This document shows positions 1 to 6,328 of a stretch of DNA of 7,372 nt, in pieces. Position 1 is the stretch's first letter; each line of letters begins with the position of its first letter. The DNA is taken from NCBI GenBank assembly GCA_030049955.1, contig JASIJX010000307.1, forward strand, positions 1 to 7,372, read 5' to 3'. This DNA is from Acidobacteriaceae bacterium. GTDB lineage: Bacteria > Acidobacteriota > Terriglobia > Terriglobales > Acidobacteriaceae. The notes beneath the pieces are model-generated. The model saw only the letters and a list, made by a program, of their open reading frames with translations. It had not been told where the DNA came from and did no database searches. The position numbers and the translations under genes are program-made.

Positions 1-3000
1 TAGGTAAACGAGCCCTTCTGAGTTGCGCTCTGGCCGGGCCACAAATAATAGTCCACCTCGGCATTCGCGTTGTTGCGCACCGTCATGGTTCCAGTGCTCT
101 GCGCAGTGCCGCCCACCTGCAGCGTGCCGTTGAACTGCGCGTCACCCGCGTCGTCGACCGTCGCCACGGTAGTCTCGCTCGCGCCGCCGGAGCCGAAGAC
201 CACGCCGCCCGTGCCCGAATTATTAGACCCGTTCAGCACCACCGCGCCCGTGCCCGCCGCATTGATCACCGTCTGGTTGTTGGTGCTTCCCGCCGGCGTA
301 ATCTCCGCAACCGCATTCGGCGCAGTGGTCTGGTTCGATCCCGTAAAGCTCATCGTCGGTTGCGACGTGTATCCGCTTCCGCCGGAGGCGATAGTGACAC
401 TCGAAACCGTGTAGCCGCCCGGGCAGCTCAGCGACGTAGTAGCCGCCATATTTGCCGTCGCCGCAGCGCCAGTCCCTCCGCCGCCCGCGAAAGCAATCGT
501 GGGCGCCGTAGACGAGCTGTAGCAGCCACCGTTGTTCACGACCGCATTGGTCACTACATTGGGCGTTGCGCTCAGATACTGCCCCACGCTCACCCTCTGC
601 ACATTGTTCAGCAGATCGGTAAGGTTGTAGAACTGCTCGCCCGACGTGCCATCGCCCAATCCGATCTCCCACCGGTAGCCGTAATCGGTCTGGTACTCGT
701 CCTCCAGGCCGCGCTCGTTGCCGTTGCCGGTTCCGAGACGATAGTGGTTGGTTACGGTCGCATCCTGCTGGCTGCCGTACCAGTCGCCGTTCATGCCGTT
801 AAAGCTGCGATGGAACGTGTCGAGAAAGCTGTTGCGCGTGCCATTGTCGGTCAGCTCGCCCGTGAACATCGTGCCGCCCGTCATCCAGTTGTTGTACTTG
901 CTGCCGGCATCGGCAACCACCTGCTGCGTGGAGTTCTCGTTGCGCAGCCCCACGATCGTGTTGTTCTGCGCATTCACGCCCAGGTGCAGCGCCGTCGCGC
1001 AGCCCTCCACATCGCCGCCGGTGAACGTATTTCCATCGCCCTGCTGCAGATTGATGCCATAGGTGCCCGCGATAGGATTGCCGCTCGAAGTCGGGCAGTC
1101 GATGTGCAGCCTCACGAAGGTGCTGGCGTTCATCCAGTCGGTTGTAGCCGCATTCGCCACCTGGTGCCCAATCGCATTCACCGCTGTCTGGAAGCCGGTG
1201 AACTCGTTATCGAGAAAAGTTCCGCCGGTGTAATTGCCCGTCCCGTCGAGCGTCATGCCCGTCTGGTTGGCGTTGCCCAGGAAATACACGCTCTCGAGAT
1301 CGAGTTCCTGCGTGCGATCTGCTCTGAAGGCCTGCGCTGTGGCGCTGGTTGCAGCCGTAATGTTGATGGCGACGTTATCGAGATGGAAGCCGGGCGTATC
1401 GGTGGTATACGTCGGATCGCCAACCTGGAGCGCAGCACCTGTACCCGAATACGCCAGCACAGTGCCACCCTCGCTCCCATTGGCCGCGCTGCCGCCGCGC
1501 AGCGCACACCCGTGCAGACTCACATTCCGCGTTCCTGCCGTCACAATGATCTGATTTGCCGTCGTAATTGTCGCGCAGGGCAGCAGGATGCTCGTGTTCG
1601 AAGTCGAAATCGTCAGGCTCGACGCCATGGTCAGGCTGCCGGTAAAGTTGCGCGCGTCGCAGGTCCCGCCGTAGCTCGTGTTCAGAGCATTCACGCAGGC
1701 CTGCAGCTTGGCTCCGATATCCGCTCCCGGGAATTGATCCACCGGAAACGCCGAGCCCACCTTCGCCGTGCCCGTCAGCGCAACGTACGTGCCGCCGCCA
1801 GGCAACGTTCCTCCGCCGCCATTCAACTGCGTGCCGTAGCTGGCCGAATTGCCGGCATTCCACACCGTATAGCCGCCGTTGCCCTTCAGCAGATTTCCGG
1901 CAAAAAACGTCATATTCTGGCCGCCGATCAGATTCACTGGCGCGGCCGTGTCCCATGTACCCGCGGCGTTCACGCTCGCCGTAGTCGTCGACGAGCAACC
2001 CACTCCGCCCTGCGTCACCGTCACTGCACCAATGGACCCGTTGCTGTTCACTGCGGCCACAGCTTGAGCTGTACAGCCTCCGCTGAACGTGAGCTGCACC
2101 GTCGTCCCATAGGGATCCCAGCCCAATCCCAGCTCCGGCCCCACGGCAACAGCCGTGACCGCGCCGCCTGAAGCGGTCACCGACAGCGCCGGCTGCACTG
2201 CATTCCACGCCGGAATCACCACTGCATTGCGCACCGTCCATCCCTGCTGCCCGCTTGGCAGGTCCAGCGCCAGTCCCGTCGGCGGCTCGCCAGTCGCCGC
2301 GGAGTTGCTTGCAATCGCCACCACGTTATCGAGCACGTTATTCGATCCTGCCGCTGCCGTAAACGCGTGCGTCGCCTGAATGGTCACATTCTGCCAGCGG
2401 TTCGAATCGGCATTAAGCCCTGCCGGCGTCTGTACCGTCAGCGCCGGAATCGCCACGCCCGTATTCAATCCGCGAATGTCGATATTCCGGAATTCGCTCC
2501 ACTGCGGCCACTGCGCCAGATACATCCCGCAGGCGTGCGTAGAGTGCGCGCCCGTATACTGCGCCATTGGATCGGTGCCCGTGGTCGCAATCTCCACGTT
2601 TTCAATCACCGCAACCTTCAACCCGTTGCCGCCCAGGCCGGTTGAAGCCGGCATGGCAATGGCGCAGTTGCCCACGGCCCACGCCGCGCCGGTGCCTGCT
2701 GTTCCCGTCAGCCCGTTGGCGCCAGGCGAAAAAATCGAATTCGTTTCCATCGGCCGGTTCACCTGGCAGCTACCCGCCGGCGCGCGGCCCTCGGCCGGCG
2801 TGCACGAAACATCCGTGCTCTGGTCAACATAAATCGTCAGATCGTGCAGCCGCGTATACGAGAGTAGGTTGGTGGCGTCGATCGTAGTCGCCAAAACGTC
2901 CTGCCCCGGAAACCCCATCAGTGCCGAAACTTGCTTGCCCAACCCGCCAATCGATTCGCCATGCCAGATAAGCGTATGCGTCTTGCAGGTGCCCTGCGGA

Positions 3001-4022
3001 ATCGTCAGCGACACGCCATGCGCGTTCGCATAATTCAGCGCCGCCTGCAGCGCATTCGTATCGTCCGTCACCCCGTCGCACACCGCGCCGAACTCCTTCA
3101 CGCTGCGCTCAGTCTGCTGCGCGCCCGTCGTCCGCAAATCCTGTACCGGCACGCCGCTTGGGTTGGTGAACGTATCGGTTCCCGTGTACGTCGGCGGAAT
3201 CTCGACCGCGCCGTTCGTTCCCGCCGCATTCACCGTCGCCTGTAACGTCGTCTGCGCGCTTGCGGCGGCTGGTGATTCCACGCCGTTCACGGCCGGCGTG
3301 GTCAGCGCGCCGGTCATGTTCCCGCCGTTGAGCGGCACCAGCGTCGCCACCTGCTCATCCACGTAGTGCTTATCTGCAGCTTGCATTGCCTGCGTCGGAT
3401 CGCCGCTCAGCGTCAGCGGCCCGATCATCGTTCCGCCCGAAGCCGTCAACACGCTCTGGTTGAGTTCCGACATCGCCTGATCGACGTATGCCTTGCTCGC
3501 CGCCTGCACAGCCTGCGTTGCTGGCATCACCTGCGCCTGCACCTGCGCAAGCGTAGCCTGCGCCGCCGCAGGAACGAGCCAATACTGCGTGCTCGTGCTG
3601 CCATCGCTCATGTAAAACACGGCCGTGTAAAACTCACCGGCCGGCGTCGCGCCCTGGTTGGGCGCCAGATTCACGCTCACAAACCCATCCGCCGGAATCG
3701 TCACCGTCGTCGAATCCGCAGCCACGGCCTGCCCGGCTGCGGTGGTGAACGCCGGCCAACTAATGGCCACGGTCCCCGCGCCCGGCTGTCCATTGGCCAG
3801 ATACACCGTGCCCTGCACCGTCGTCGTCGTCACTCCCTGCGCCAGCGCCCCTTGTACAAGCAGCGACATCCCAGCCAGCAGCGCGCACAACCCAACCCAG
3901 CGCCAACCGATCCTCTTCCCGCCGGCTAGTATCCCGCCGCTACTCTTCCCCCCGGTCATTTTCTCCCCGGCCATTTGCTCGTTGACCCTCCCGGCCATGC
4001 CCGCGTCCCCCGTGAGCTTCAT
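1..4022 (-). CDS. Giant secreted fibre-like protein with two pectate-lyase-superfamily beta-helix modules (C-terminus beyond window)
   Basis: The frame is open from the start to the window edge: 1,340 codons, no stop, C-terminus missing. Residue order: signal peptide (about 42-61, ending ALA before QG); a beta-sandwich-like domain (about 62-150, with FYTAVFYMSDGSTSTQYWLVP); two tail-fibre-like shaft repeats (177-241); beta-helix module 1 from 308 (VKEFGAVCDGVTDDTNALQ, the typical opening of Pectate_lyase_3/GH28-related domains); a Gly-rich repeat (615-688); beta-helix module 2 from about 761 (VDQFPGADIGAKLQACVNAL); a second Gly-rich repeat (1155-1241); then a Gly/Asn/Thr-rich shaft. I see no proven catalytic residues, so enzyme activity is open; adhesin, sugar-binding fibre or lyase are all possible. 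Start: ATG at 4022 has AGGA five bases upstream; in-frame ATGs at 3998, 3974 and 3959 are alternatives. The one at 3959 (GGGGAG three bases upstream) gives a more normal signal peptide. An in-frame stop lies at 4086-4088. Frame and export signal are certain; function is not. Confidence 0.9.
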   Translation of the reverse strand, partial: MKLTGDAGMAGRVNEQMAGEKMTGGKSSGGILAGGKRIGWRWVGLCALLAGMSLLVQGALAQGVTTTTVQGTVYLANGQPGAGTVAISWPAFTTAAGQAVAADSTTVTIPADGFVSVNLAPNQGATPAGEFYTAVFYMSDGSTSTQYWLVPAAAQATLAQVQAQVMPATQAVQAASKAYVDQAMSELNQSVLTASGGTMIGPLTLSGDPTQAMQAADKHYVDEQVATLVPLNGGNMTGALTTPAVNGVESPAAASAQTTLQATVNAAGTNGAVEIPPTYTGTDTFTNPSGVPVQDLRTTGAQQTERSVKEFGAVCDGVTDDTNALQAALNYANAHGVSLTIPQGTCKTHTLIWHGESIGGLGKQVSALMGFPGQDVLATTIDATNLLSYTRLHDLTIYVDQSTDVSCTPAEGRAPAGSCQVNRPMETNSIFSPGANGLTGTAGTGAAWAVGNCAIAMPASTGLGGNGLKVAVIENVEIATTGTDPMAQYTGAHSTHACGMYLAQWPQWSEFRNIDIRGLNTGVAIPALTVQTPAGLNADSNRWQNVTIQATHAFTAAAGSNNVLDNVVAIASNSAATGEPPTGLALDLPSGQQGWTVRNAVVIPAWNAVQPALSVTASGGAVTAVAVGPELGLGWDPYGTTVQLTFSGGCTAQAVAAVNSNGSIGAVTVTQGGVGCSSTTTASVNAAGTWDTAAPVNLIGGQNMTFFAGNLLKGNGGYTVWNAGNSASYGTQLNGGGGTLPGGGTYVALTGTAKVGSAFPVDQFPGADIGAKLQACVNALNTSYGGTCDARNFTGSLTMASSLTISTSNTSILLPCATITTANQIIVTAGTRNVSLHGCALRGGSAANGSEGGTVLAYSGTGAALQVGDPTYTTDTPGFHLDNVAINITAATSATAQAFRADRTQELDLESVYFLGNANQTGMTLDGTGNYTGGTFLDNEFTGFQTAVNAIGHQVANAATTDWMNASTFVRLHIDCPTSSGNPIAGTYGINLQQGDGNTFTGGDVEGCATALHLGVNAQNNTIVGLRNENSTQQVVADAGSKYNNWMTGGTMFTGELTDNGTRNSFLDTFHRSFNGMNGDWYGSQQDATVTNHYRLGTGNGNERGLEDEYQTDYGYRWEIGLGDGTSGEQFYNLTDLLNNVQRVSVGQYLSATPNVVTNAVVNNGGCYSSSTAPTIAFAGGGGTGAAATANMAATTSLSCPGGYTVSSVTIASGGSGYTSQPTMSFTGSNQTTAPNAVAEITPAGSTNNQTVINAAGTGAVVLNGSNNSGTGGVVFGSGGASETTVATVDDAGDAQFNGTLQVGGTAQSTGTMTVRNNANAEVDYYLWPGQSATQKGSFT
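300..560 (-). repeat. Gly-rich GSGYTSQPT-type repeats after the second beta-helix module
   Basis: Residues about 1155-1241 contain two half-repeats: NGGCYSSSTAPTIAFAGGGG followed by TGAAATANMAATTSLS, and VTIASGGSGYTSQPTMSFTG followed by NAVAEI. The unit [G-x-G/C-Y-x-S-x-P-T-x-x-F-x-G] plus an Ala-rich strand is a recognisable fibre or adhesin spacer repeat. The NNQTVINAAGTGAVVLNGSN text after it resumes the family's usual C-terminal region. As I recall it, related proteins run straight from the GQY segment to NNQTV, so the repeats here look like an insertion. Confidence 0.55.
1959..2180 (-). repeat. Gly-rich repeat between the two beta-helix modules
   Basis: Residues about 615-688 run VTASGGAVTAVAVGP, then TTVQLTFSGGCTAQAVAAV, then GSIGAVTVTQGGVGCSSTTT. 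The order (Val-rich strand, GGxG turn, Ser/Thr-rich strand, F-x-GGC, Ala-rich strand) matches the better preserved copy near residues 1155-1241 of the same protein. Such repeats (G-x-G-Y-x-S-x-P-T-x-x-F-T-G-G-G) are common in bacterial and phage fibre proteins. This copy is degenerate: its Gly-Tyr signature has become GVGC. It looks like an elongated spacer separating the two beta-helices. Confidence 0.5.
3300..3494 (-). repeat. Two tandem shaft repeats resembling phage tail-fibre repeats
   Basis: Counting from the 4022 start, residues 177-241 hold two units: KAYVD (177-181) then GGTMIGPL (196-203), and KHYVD (218-222) then GGNMTGAL (233-240), joined by LSGDPTQAMQAAD. The pattern GG-x-M-x-G-x-L plus D-P-T-Q-A-x-Q-A-A-x-K-x-Y-V-D is characteristic of trimeric phage tail-fibre shafts. 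Repeat spacing is 37 to 41 residues. They lie between the N-terminal beta-sandwich-like domain and the first beta-helix module. The inference is a trimeric stalk holding the beta-helix modules away from the N-terminal anchor; trimerisation itself is not visible in the sequence. Confidence 0.7.
3840..3959 (-). other. Signal peptide of the giant secreted protein
   Basis: From the ATG at 3959 the chain begins MTGGKSSGGILAGGKRIGWR, a basic n-region, followed by the hydrophobic stretch WVGLCALLAGMSLLVQG and an ALA cleavage motif directly before Q-G. This is a standard Sec signal peptide cut by signal peptidase I, with the mature protein starting QGVTTTTVQGTVYLANGQ. The hydrophobic run contains a Cys, but no lipobox fits. 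With the upstream ATG at 4022 the n-region would be about 41 residues, unusually long, which is the main argument for the 3959 start. Confidence 0.8.
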
Positions 4023-4130
4023 CTCGTTCCTGTCCTCGCCGTCGTCTTTACCCTGGTCTTTGCTATCGCCAGCCGAAATCCGTTCCTAGCCGCACATCTT
4101 GCCCGGTGCTTCACCGTAGCTCGTGCCCGC

Positions 4131-4163
4131 GCGGCGGCTTCCGCTCCCCACGGAAGCCGCCGC
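4131..4163 (-). terminator. Perfect 13-bp GC-rich stem-loop, possible terminator or mRNA structure
   Basis: The arms GCGGCGGCTTCCG (4131-4143) and CGGAAGCCGCCGC (4151-4163) are perfect inverted complements around the 7-base loop 4144-4150. The element lies 37 bases past the stop of the small charged-protein gene and about 108 bases before the start of the giant secreted protein. It has no T-tract on either strand, so it is not a classical intrinsic terminator; it could stabilise the upstream 3' end, pause transcription or assist termination. The structure is certain, the role inferred. Confidence 0.5.
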
Positions 4164-4200
4164 ACCCGCTGCCAGGAGCCGATTTTGCCCTGCCATGCCG

Positions 4201-4569
4201 TCAGCTCACTGGCGCCTCGTCGGTTGAGATATCTGCGCCTGCCTCGTCGCCGCGCCGCTTCTCTCCCTCGAGTTCCTTAAGTTCTTTTCCCCACTTCTCC
4301 GCCCGGCTCACTCCCGGCCGGTCTACGTTCTCCGTTGTTTCCGCTGTTTCCGCTCCCATCCGCAACTTCGCCAGATCCACCAGCAGCTTCATGCTGCCTG
4401 GCACGCCATTTTTTACCTGCTTTTTGAGGTGGCCTGTGATTTCGCCCTTCGTCTCTCGAATGGCCTCATCTGCCTCGCGGCTCAGTTCATCCAGCCCCTT
4501 CGGCACAGAGGGCCGTTTGCCACCACTTTTGCTTCCCCGTCCAGTCGTTCGTCCAGTTGTTCTCTTCAT
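4201..4569 (-). CDS. Small highly charged helical protein of unknown function
   Basis: The frame encodes 122 residues from ATG 4569. I prefer this start because GGTGA sits five bases upstream; GTG 4614 and ATG 4596 are in frame but have poor ribosome binding sites. Layout: a basic Gly/Thr/Lys/Arg N-tail (about 1-25, MKRTTGRTTGRGSKSGGKR); a helix-rich core (about 26-72) with LDELSREADEAIRETKGEIT and HLKKQVKNGVPGSMKLLVDL; and a charged acidic/basic tail (73-122) containing AEKWGKELKELEGEKRR. No signal peptide or membrane segment, so presumably cytoplasmic. The core reminds me of short helical proteins scattered through acidobacterial genomes (reset - V - x - G - S/N - x - K/R - L-L-V-x-L-A), without an assigned role. 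A basic tail and helical core would suit nucleic-acid contact, but that is inference. It lies 178 bases before the giant secreted-protein gene on the same strand. Confidence 0.6.
   Translation of the reverse strand: MKRTTGRTTGRGSKSGGKRPSVPKGLDELSREADEAIRETKGEITGHLKKQVKNGVPGSMKLLVDLAKLRMGAETAETTENVDRPGVSRAEKWGKELKELEGEKRRGDEAGADISTDEAPVS
4538..4561. repeat. 12-bp tandem duplication in the small-protein gene
   Basis: On the plus strand CGTCCAGTCGTT (4538-4549) is followed directly by CGTCCAGTTGTT (4550-4561), 11 of 12 identical. On the coding strand this makes the repeated basic unit T-T-G-R in the N-terminal tail. The unit is a multiple of three, so copy-number change would keep the frame. 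Confidence 0.7.
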
Positions 4570-4629
4570 GCTCTTCACCGTTTCCGGTCCCGCCATCCAC
4601 GGTGTCGCGCGCACCTCTCGACAAATGAA

Positions 4630-4658
4630 AGCGGCAGCTCCGATCCGAAGCTGCCGCT
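4630..4658 (-). terminator. 10-bp stem-loop with a T-rich flank, candidate terminator
   Basis: The arms AGCGGCAGCT (4630-4639) and AGCTGCCGCT (4649-4658) pair perfectly around a 9-base loop. Read on the minus strand the stem is followed by TTCATTTGT, a broken T-tract, so it could end transcripts coming from the glycoside hydrolase gene 375 bases upstream. It would then separate that gene from the small charged-protein gene. On the plus strand nothing T-rich follows. The pairing is seen, termination is inferred. Confidence 0.45.
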
Positions 4659-5032
4659 CAAATAACGCGCTCAGAATTTCGACGATTTGCCCTTTGCCCC
4701 CGATACAAGCTTCGGTCTAAGCCTCTTCTGACCGATCCTCCGGCACAGAATCCTCCCCACAAAGCTTGCCACGGGCCGCCGCTTCTTCGCTGCGCCCGCG
4801 CATGTCCCGCAATGATGGGCCGAAGAAGTAATGGGAAATTCAATTGCCCTTTCCCGTGCTCGCTTCATTTTCGGTACGAATGGCTCAAGCTTACCGAAAC
4901 GGAGCATAATTCCCGGCAATGTTTTTCCGAAATTCTTCTGCCTTGTTTTCTATGAGTTAACGCACGACCGGTGCTTTAGATCCATTGACCTTCGAAACTG
5001 CCTCAGGAATTTGATCGAGGGAAACTCGCCGC
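4659..5032. other. Stretch without a convincing gene, with small inverted repeats
   Basis: This stretch is less GC-rich than the flanking genes. The only notable minus-strand frame (4671-4919, from a TTG, or ATG 4868) would give a basic peptide with an HHCGTC motif and many Lys/Arg, but no ribosome binding site precedes either start and I recognise no family. Inverted repeats seen: TTTCGGTA (4869-4876) with TACCGAAA (4892-4899), and GGGAAA (4833-4838) with TTTCCC (4850-4855). No clear terminator directly follows the hydrolase stop. It may be untranslated sequence or decayed gene remains. Confidence 0.5.
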
Positions 5033-6223
5033 TCACGGCTCTGGATGCGTGAGCCTCAGCATCACCACTCCATGGCCGGGCACCGTGAACGCGCTCTCCG
5101 GGCTCAGCACGCCAATGCCTTTGTGCTCCCACAGATCGCGCGCCGCAGCCGGACCCTCCCAGCCCGCATCCTTCAGGTTCAGCGTCATGCGCGCCGCGCC
5201 GCTGGTGCGGTTGAACAGCGCCACGGCCATCGCTCCGCCCACAAGCGGCCTGGCCCACACCTCCAGCGGGCCTGCCTTGTACGCGCGTGCGCCCGCGCGG
5301 CCCAGCGCGTCCTGGTCCACGGCAATCACTTCCTTGTTCAGCAGAATGCTTTTGGTTTCCTCGCTCATCTCCGTCAAGTCGTTGCCCGCAATCAACGGCG
5401 CAGCCAGCATGGCCCACAGGCTGAAGTGCGTCTTCTGCTCATCGTCCGTCATGCCGCCGTTGCCCACTTCGAGAAAATCTGGATCGTTCCAGTGCCCCGG
5501 CCCGGCGAATTTCTCCAATCCCGCCTCGCCAAACCCATTCAGAGACATGCGATCGTAGCTGTCGCTGATGTCGCCGCTCGTGCGCCACATGCTCGCACCC
5601 ACCTCCGGCCCCCACGTCCACACCGCGCCCCACCCGTACTGGCACAGGCTGAAAAGGATCGGCCTTCCCGTTGCCTCAAGCGCCTTGTGCATTTTTTCGT
5701 AGGCGTCCTTCATTAGCGCATCCGACTTCTCTACGTCCCCCTGCGACTGCTCCTTCATAATGTCGCGATAGCTGCACAGGTCGTACTTAAGAAAATCCAC
5801 GCCCCAGGAGGCAAACATGCGCGCGTCCTGCGCTTCGTAGCCGTAGCTCGTCGGCTGCCCTCCGCAGCTCTTCGGCCCCGGCCCGGAGTAGATGCCGAAC
5901 TTGAGTCCCTTCGAATGGATGTACTCGCCCAGCGCCTTCATGTCCGGAAAATTGCTGTTCGGGTGCAGCACGCCTTTTTCGTCGCGATATCCCTGCCAGC
6001 CCCCGTCGATGTTCACGTAAACATATCCGGCATCGCGCATTCCGCTCGATGCCAGCGCATCCGCCTCGCGCCGCACCAGCGCATCGGAAATGTCGCGGTG
6101 AAAGTGGTTCCACGTGCTCCAGCCCATGGGCGGCGTAGCCGCCAGCGCCGGTTTCTGCGCCCACGCAATGCACGCGCCCGGAATGAAAAGAAGAAGGGCC
6201 ACAACGGTTGACAATTTGCTCAT
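5033..6223 (-). CDS. Exported GH27 alpha-galactosidase-type glycoside hydrolase
   Basis: Complete at 396 residues, usual for a bacterial GH27 enzyme. The family is a retaining hydrolase removing terminal alpha-galactose (melibiose, raffinose, galactomannan side chains), sometimes other sugars. A signal peptide (1-22, cut at AWA before QK) sends it out of the cytoplasm. The TIM barrel starts at PPMGWSTWNHF (31-41). The nucleophile is Asp148 in FLKYDLC, the acid/base Asp218 in WRTSGDIS (the R-x-x-x-D motif, Arg214). Lys146 and Cys194 match sugar-pocket positions, and Cys120/Cys150 match the human enzyme's Cys142-Cys172 disulfide. GPGHWNDPDFLEVGNGGMT and AAPLIAGNDL are further hallmarks. Residues about 310-396 form the C-terminal beta-sandwich. 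Oddity: the usual IDD-x-W is IDGGW (72-76), losing one galactose-binding Asp, so exact specificity is uncertain. ATG 6223 follows a GGTGAG site and overlaps a 9-codon upstream frame. Confidence 0.93.
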   Translation of the reverse strand: MSKLSTVVALLLFIPGACIAWAQKPALAATPPMGWSTWNHFHRDISDALVRREADALASSGMRDAGYVYVNIDGGWQGYRDEKGVLHPNSNFPDMKALGEYIHSKGLKFGIYSGPGPKSCGGQPTSYGYEAQDARMFASWGVDFLKYDLCSYRDIMKEQSQGDVEKSDALMKDAYEKMHKALEATGRPILFSLCQYGWGAVWTWGPEVGASMWRTSGDISDSYDRMSLNGFGEAGLEKFAGPGHWNDPDFLEVGNGGMTDDEQKTHFSLWAMLAAPLIAGNDLTEMSEETKSILLNKEVIAVDQDALGRAGARAYKAGPLEVWARPLVGGAMAVALFNRTSGAARMTLNLKDAGWEGPAAARDLWEHKGIGVLSPESAFTVPGHGVVMLRLTHPEP

Positions 6224-6249
6224 CGCTCACCCGCGGAAGAGTTTTTCAT
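6220..6249 (-). promoter_or_regulatory. Possible 9-codon leader frame overlapping the hydrolase start
   Basis: On the minus strand ATG at 6249 opens MKNSSAGER, whose TGA (6222-6220) overlaps the hydrolase ATG in the sequence ATGA. That geometry is typical of translational coupling. A G-run (GGGGG) lies only one base before this ATG, too close for a good ribosome binding site, so translation is doubtful. The hydrolase's own GGTGAG site lies inside the leader frame. A TATAGAT sequence at 6264-6258 just upstream resembles a -10 box but has no matching -35. Confidence 0.25.
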
Positions 6250-6328
6250 ACCCCCATCTATAGCAGAGCCAGGCGGCGTCCGGGTGAGCATCGCAGCAAA
6301 TGCACCCGCTAACCTGCTAGCTCGCTAT

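Noticed and set aside
360..2171. Long plus-strand open frame of about 603 codons
   Set aside because: It is antisense to the giant secreted-protein gene; the product is Arg/His/Ala-rich without domains or a good start, as expected from the complement of a GC-rich gene.
3366..3929. Plus-strand Arg-rich open frame of 187 codons
   Set aside because: Antisense to the N-terminal region of the secreted protein, whose signal peptide and domain text read clearly on the minus strand.
4106..4720. Plus-strand Ser/Pro-rich open frame of 204 codons
   Set aside because: It shares codon register with the minus-strand charged protein and has the composition of a shadow; the minus frame gives sensible helices and a GGTGA ribosome binding site.
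5045..5716. Plus-strand open frame of 223 codons
   Set aside because: Antisense to the GH27 gene, low-complexity Arg/His/Ala-rich translation.
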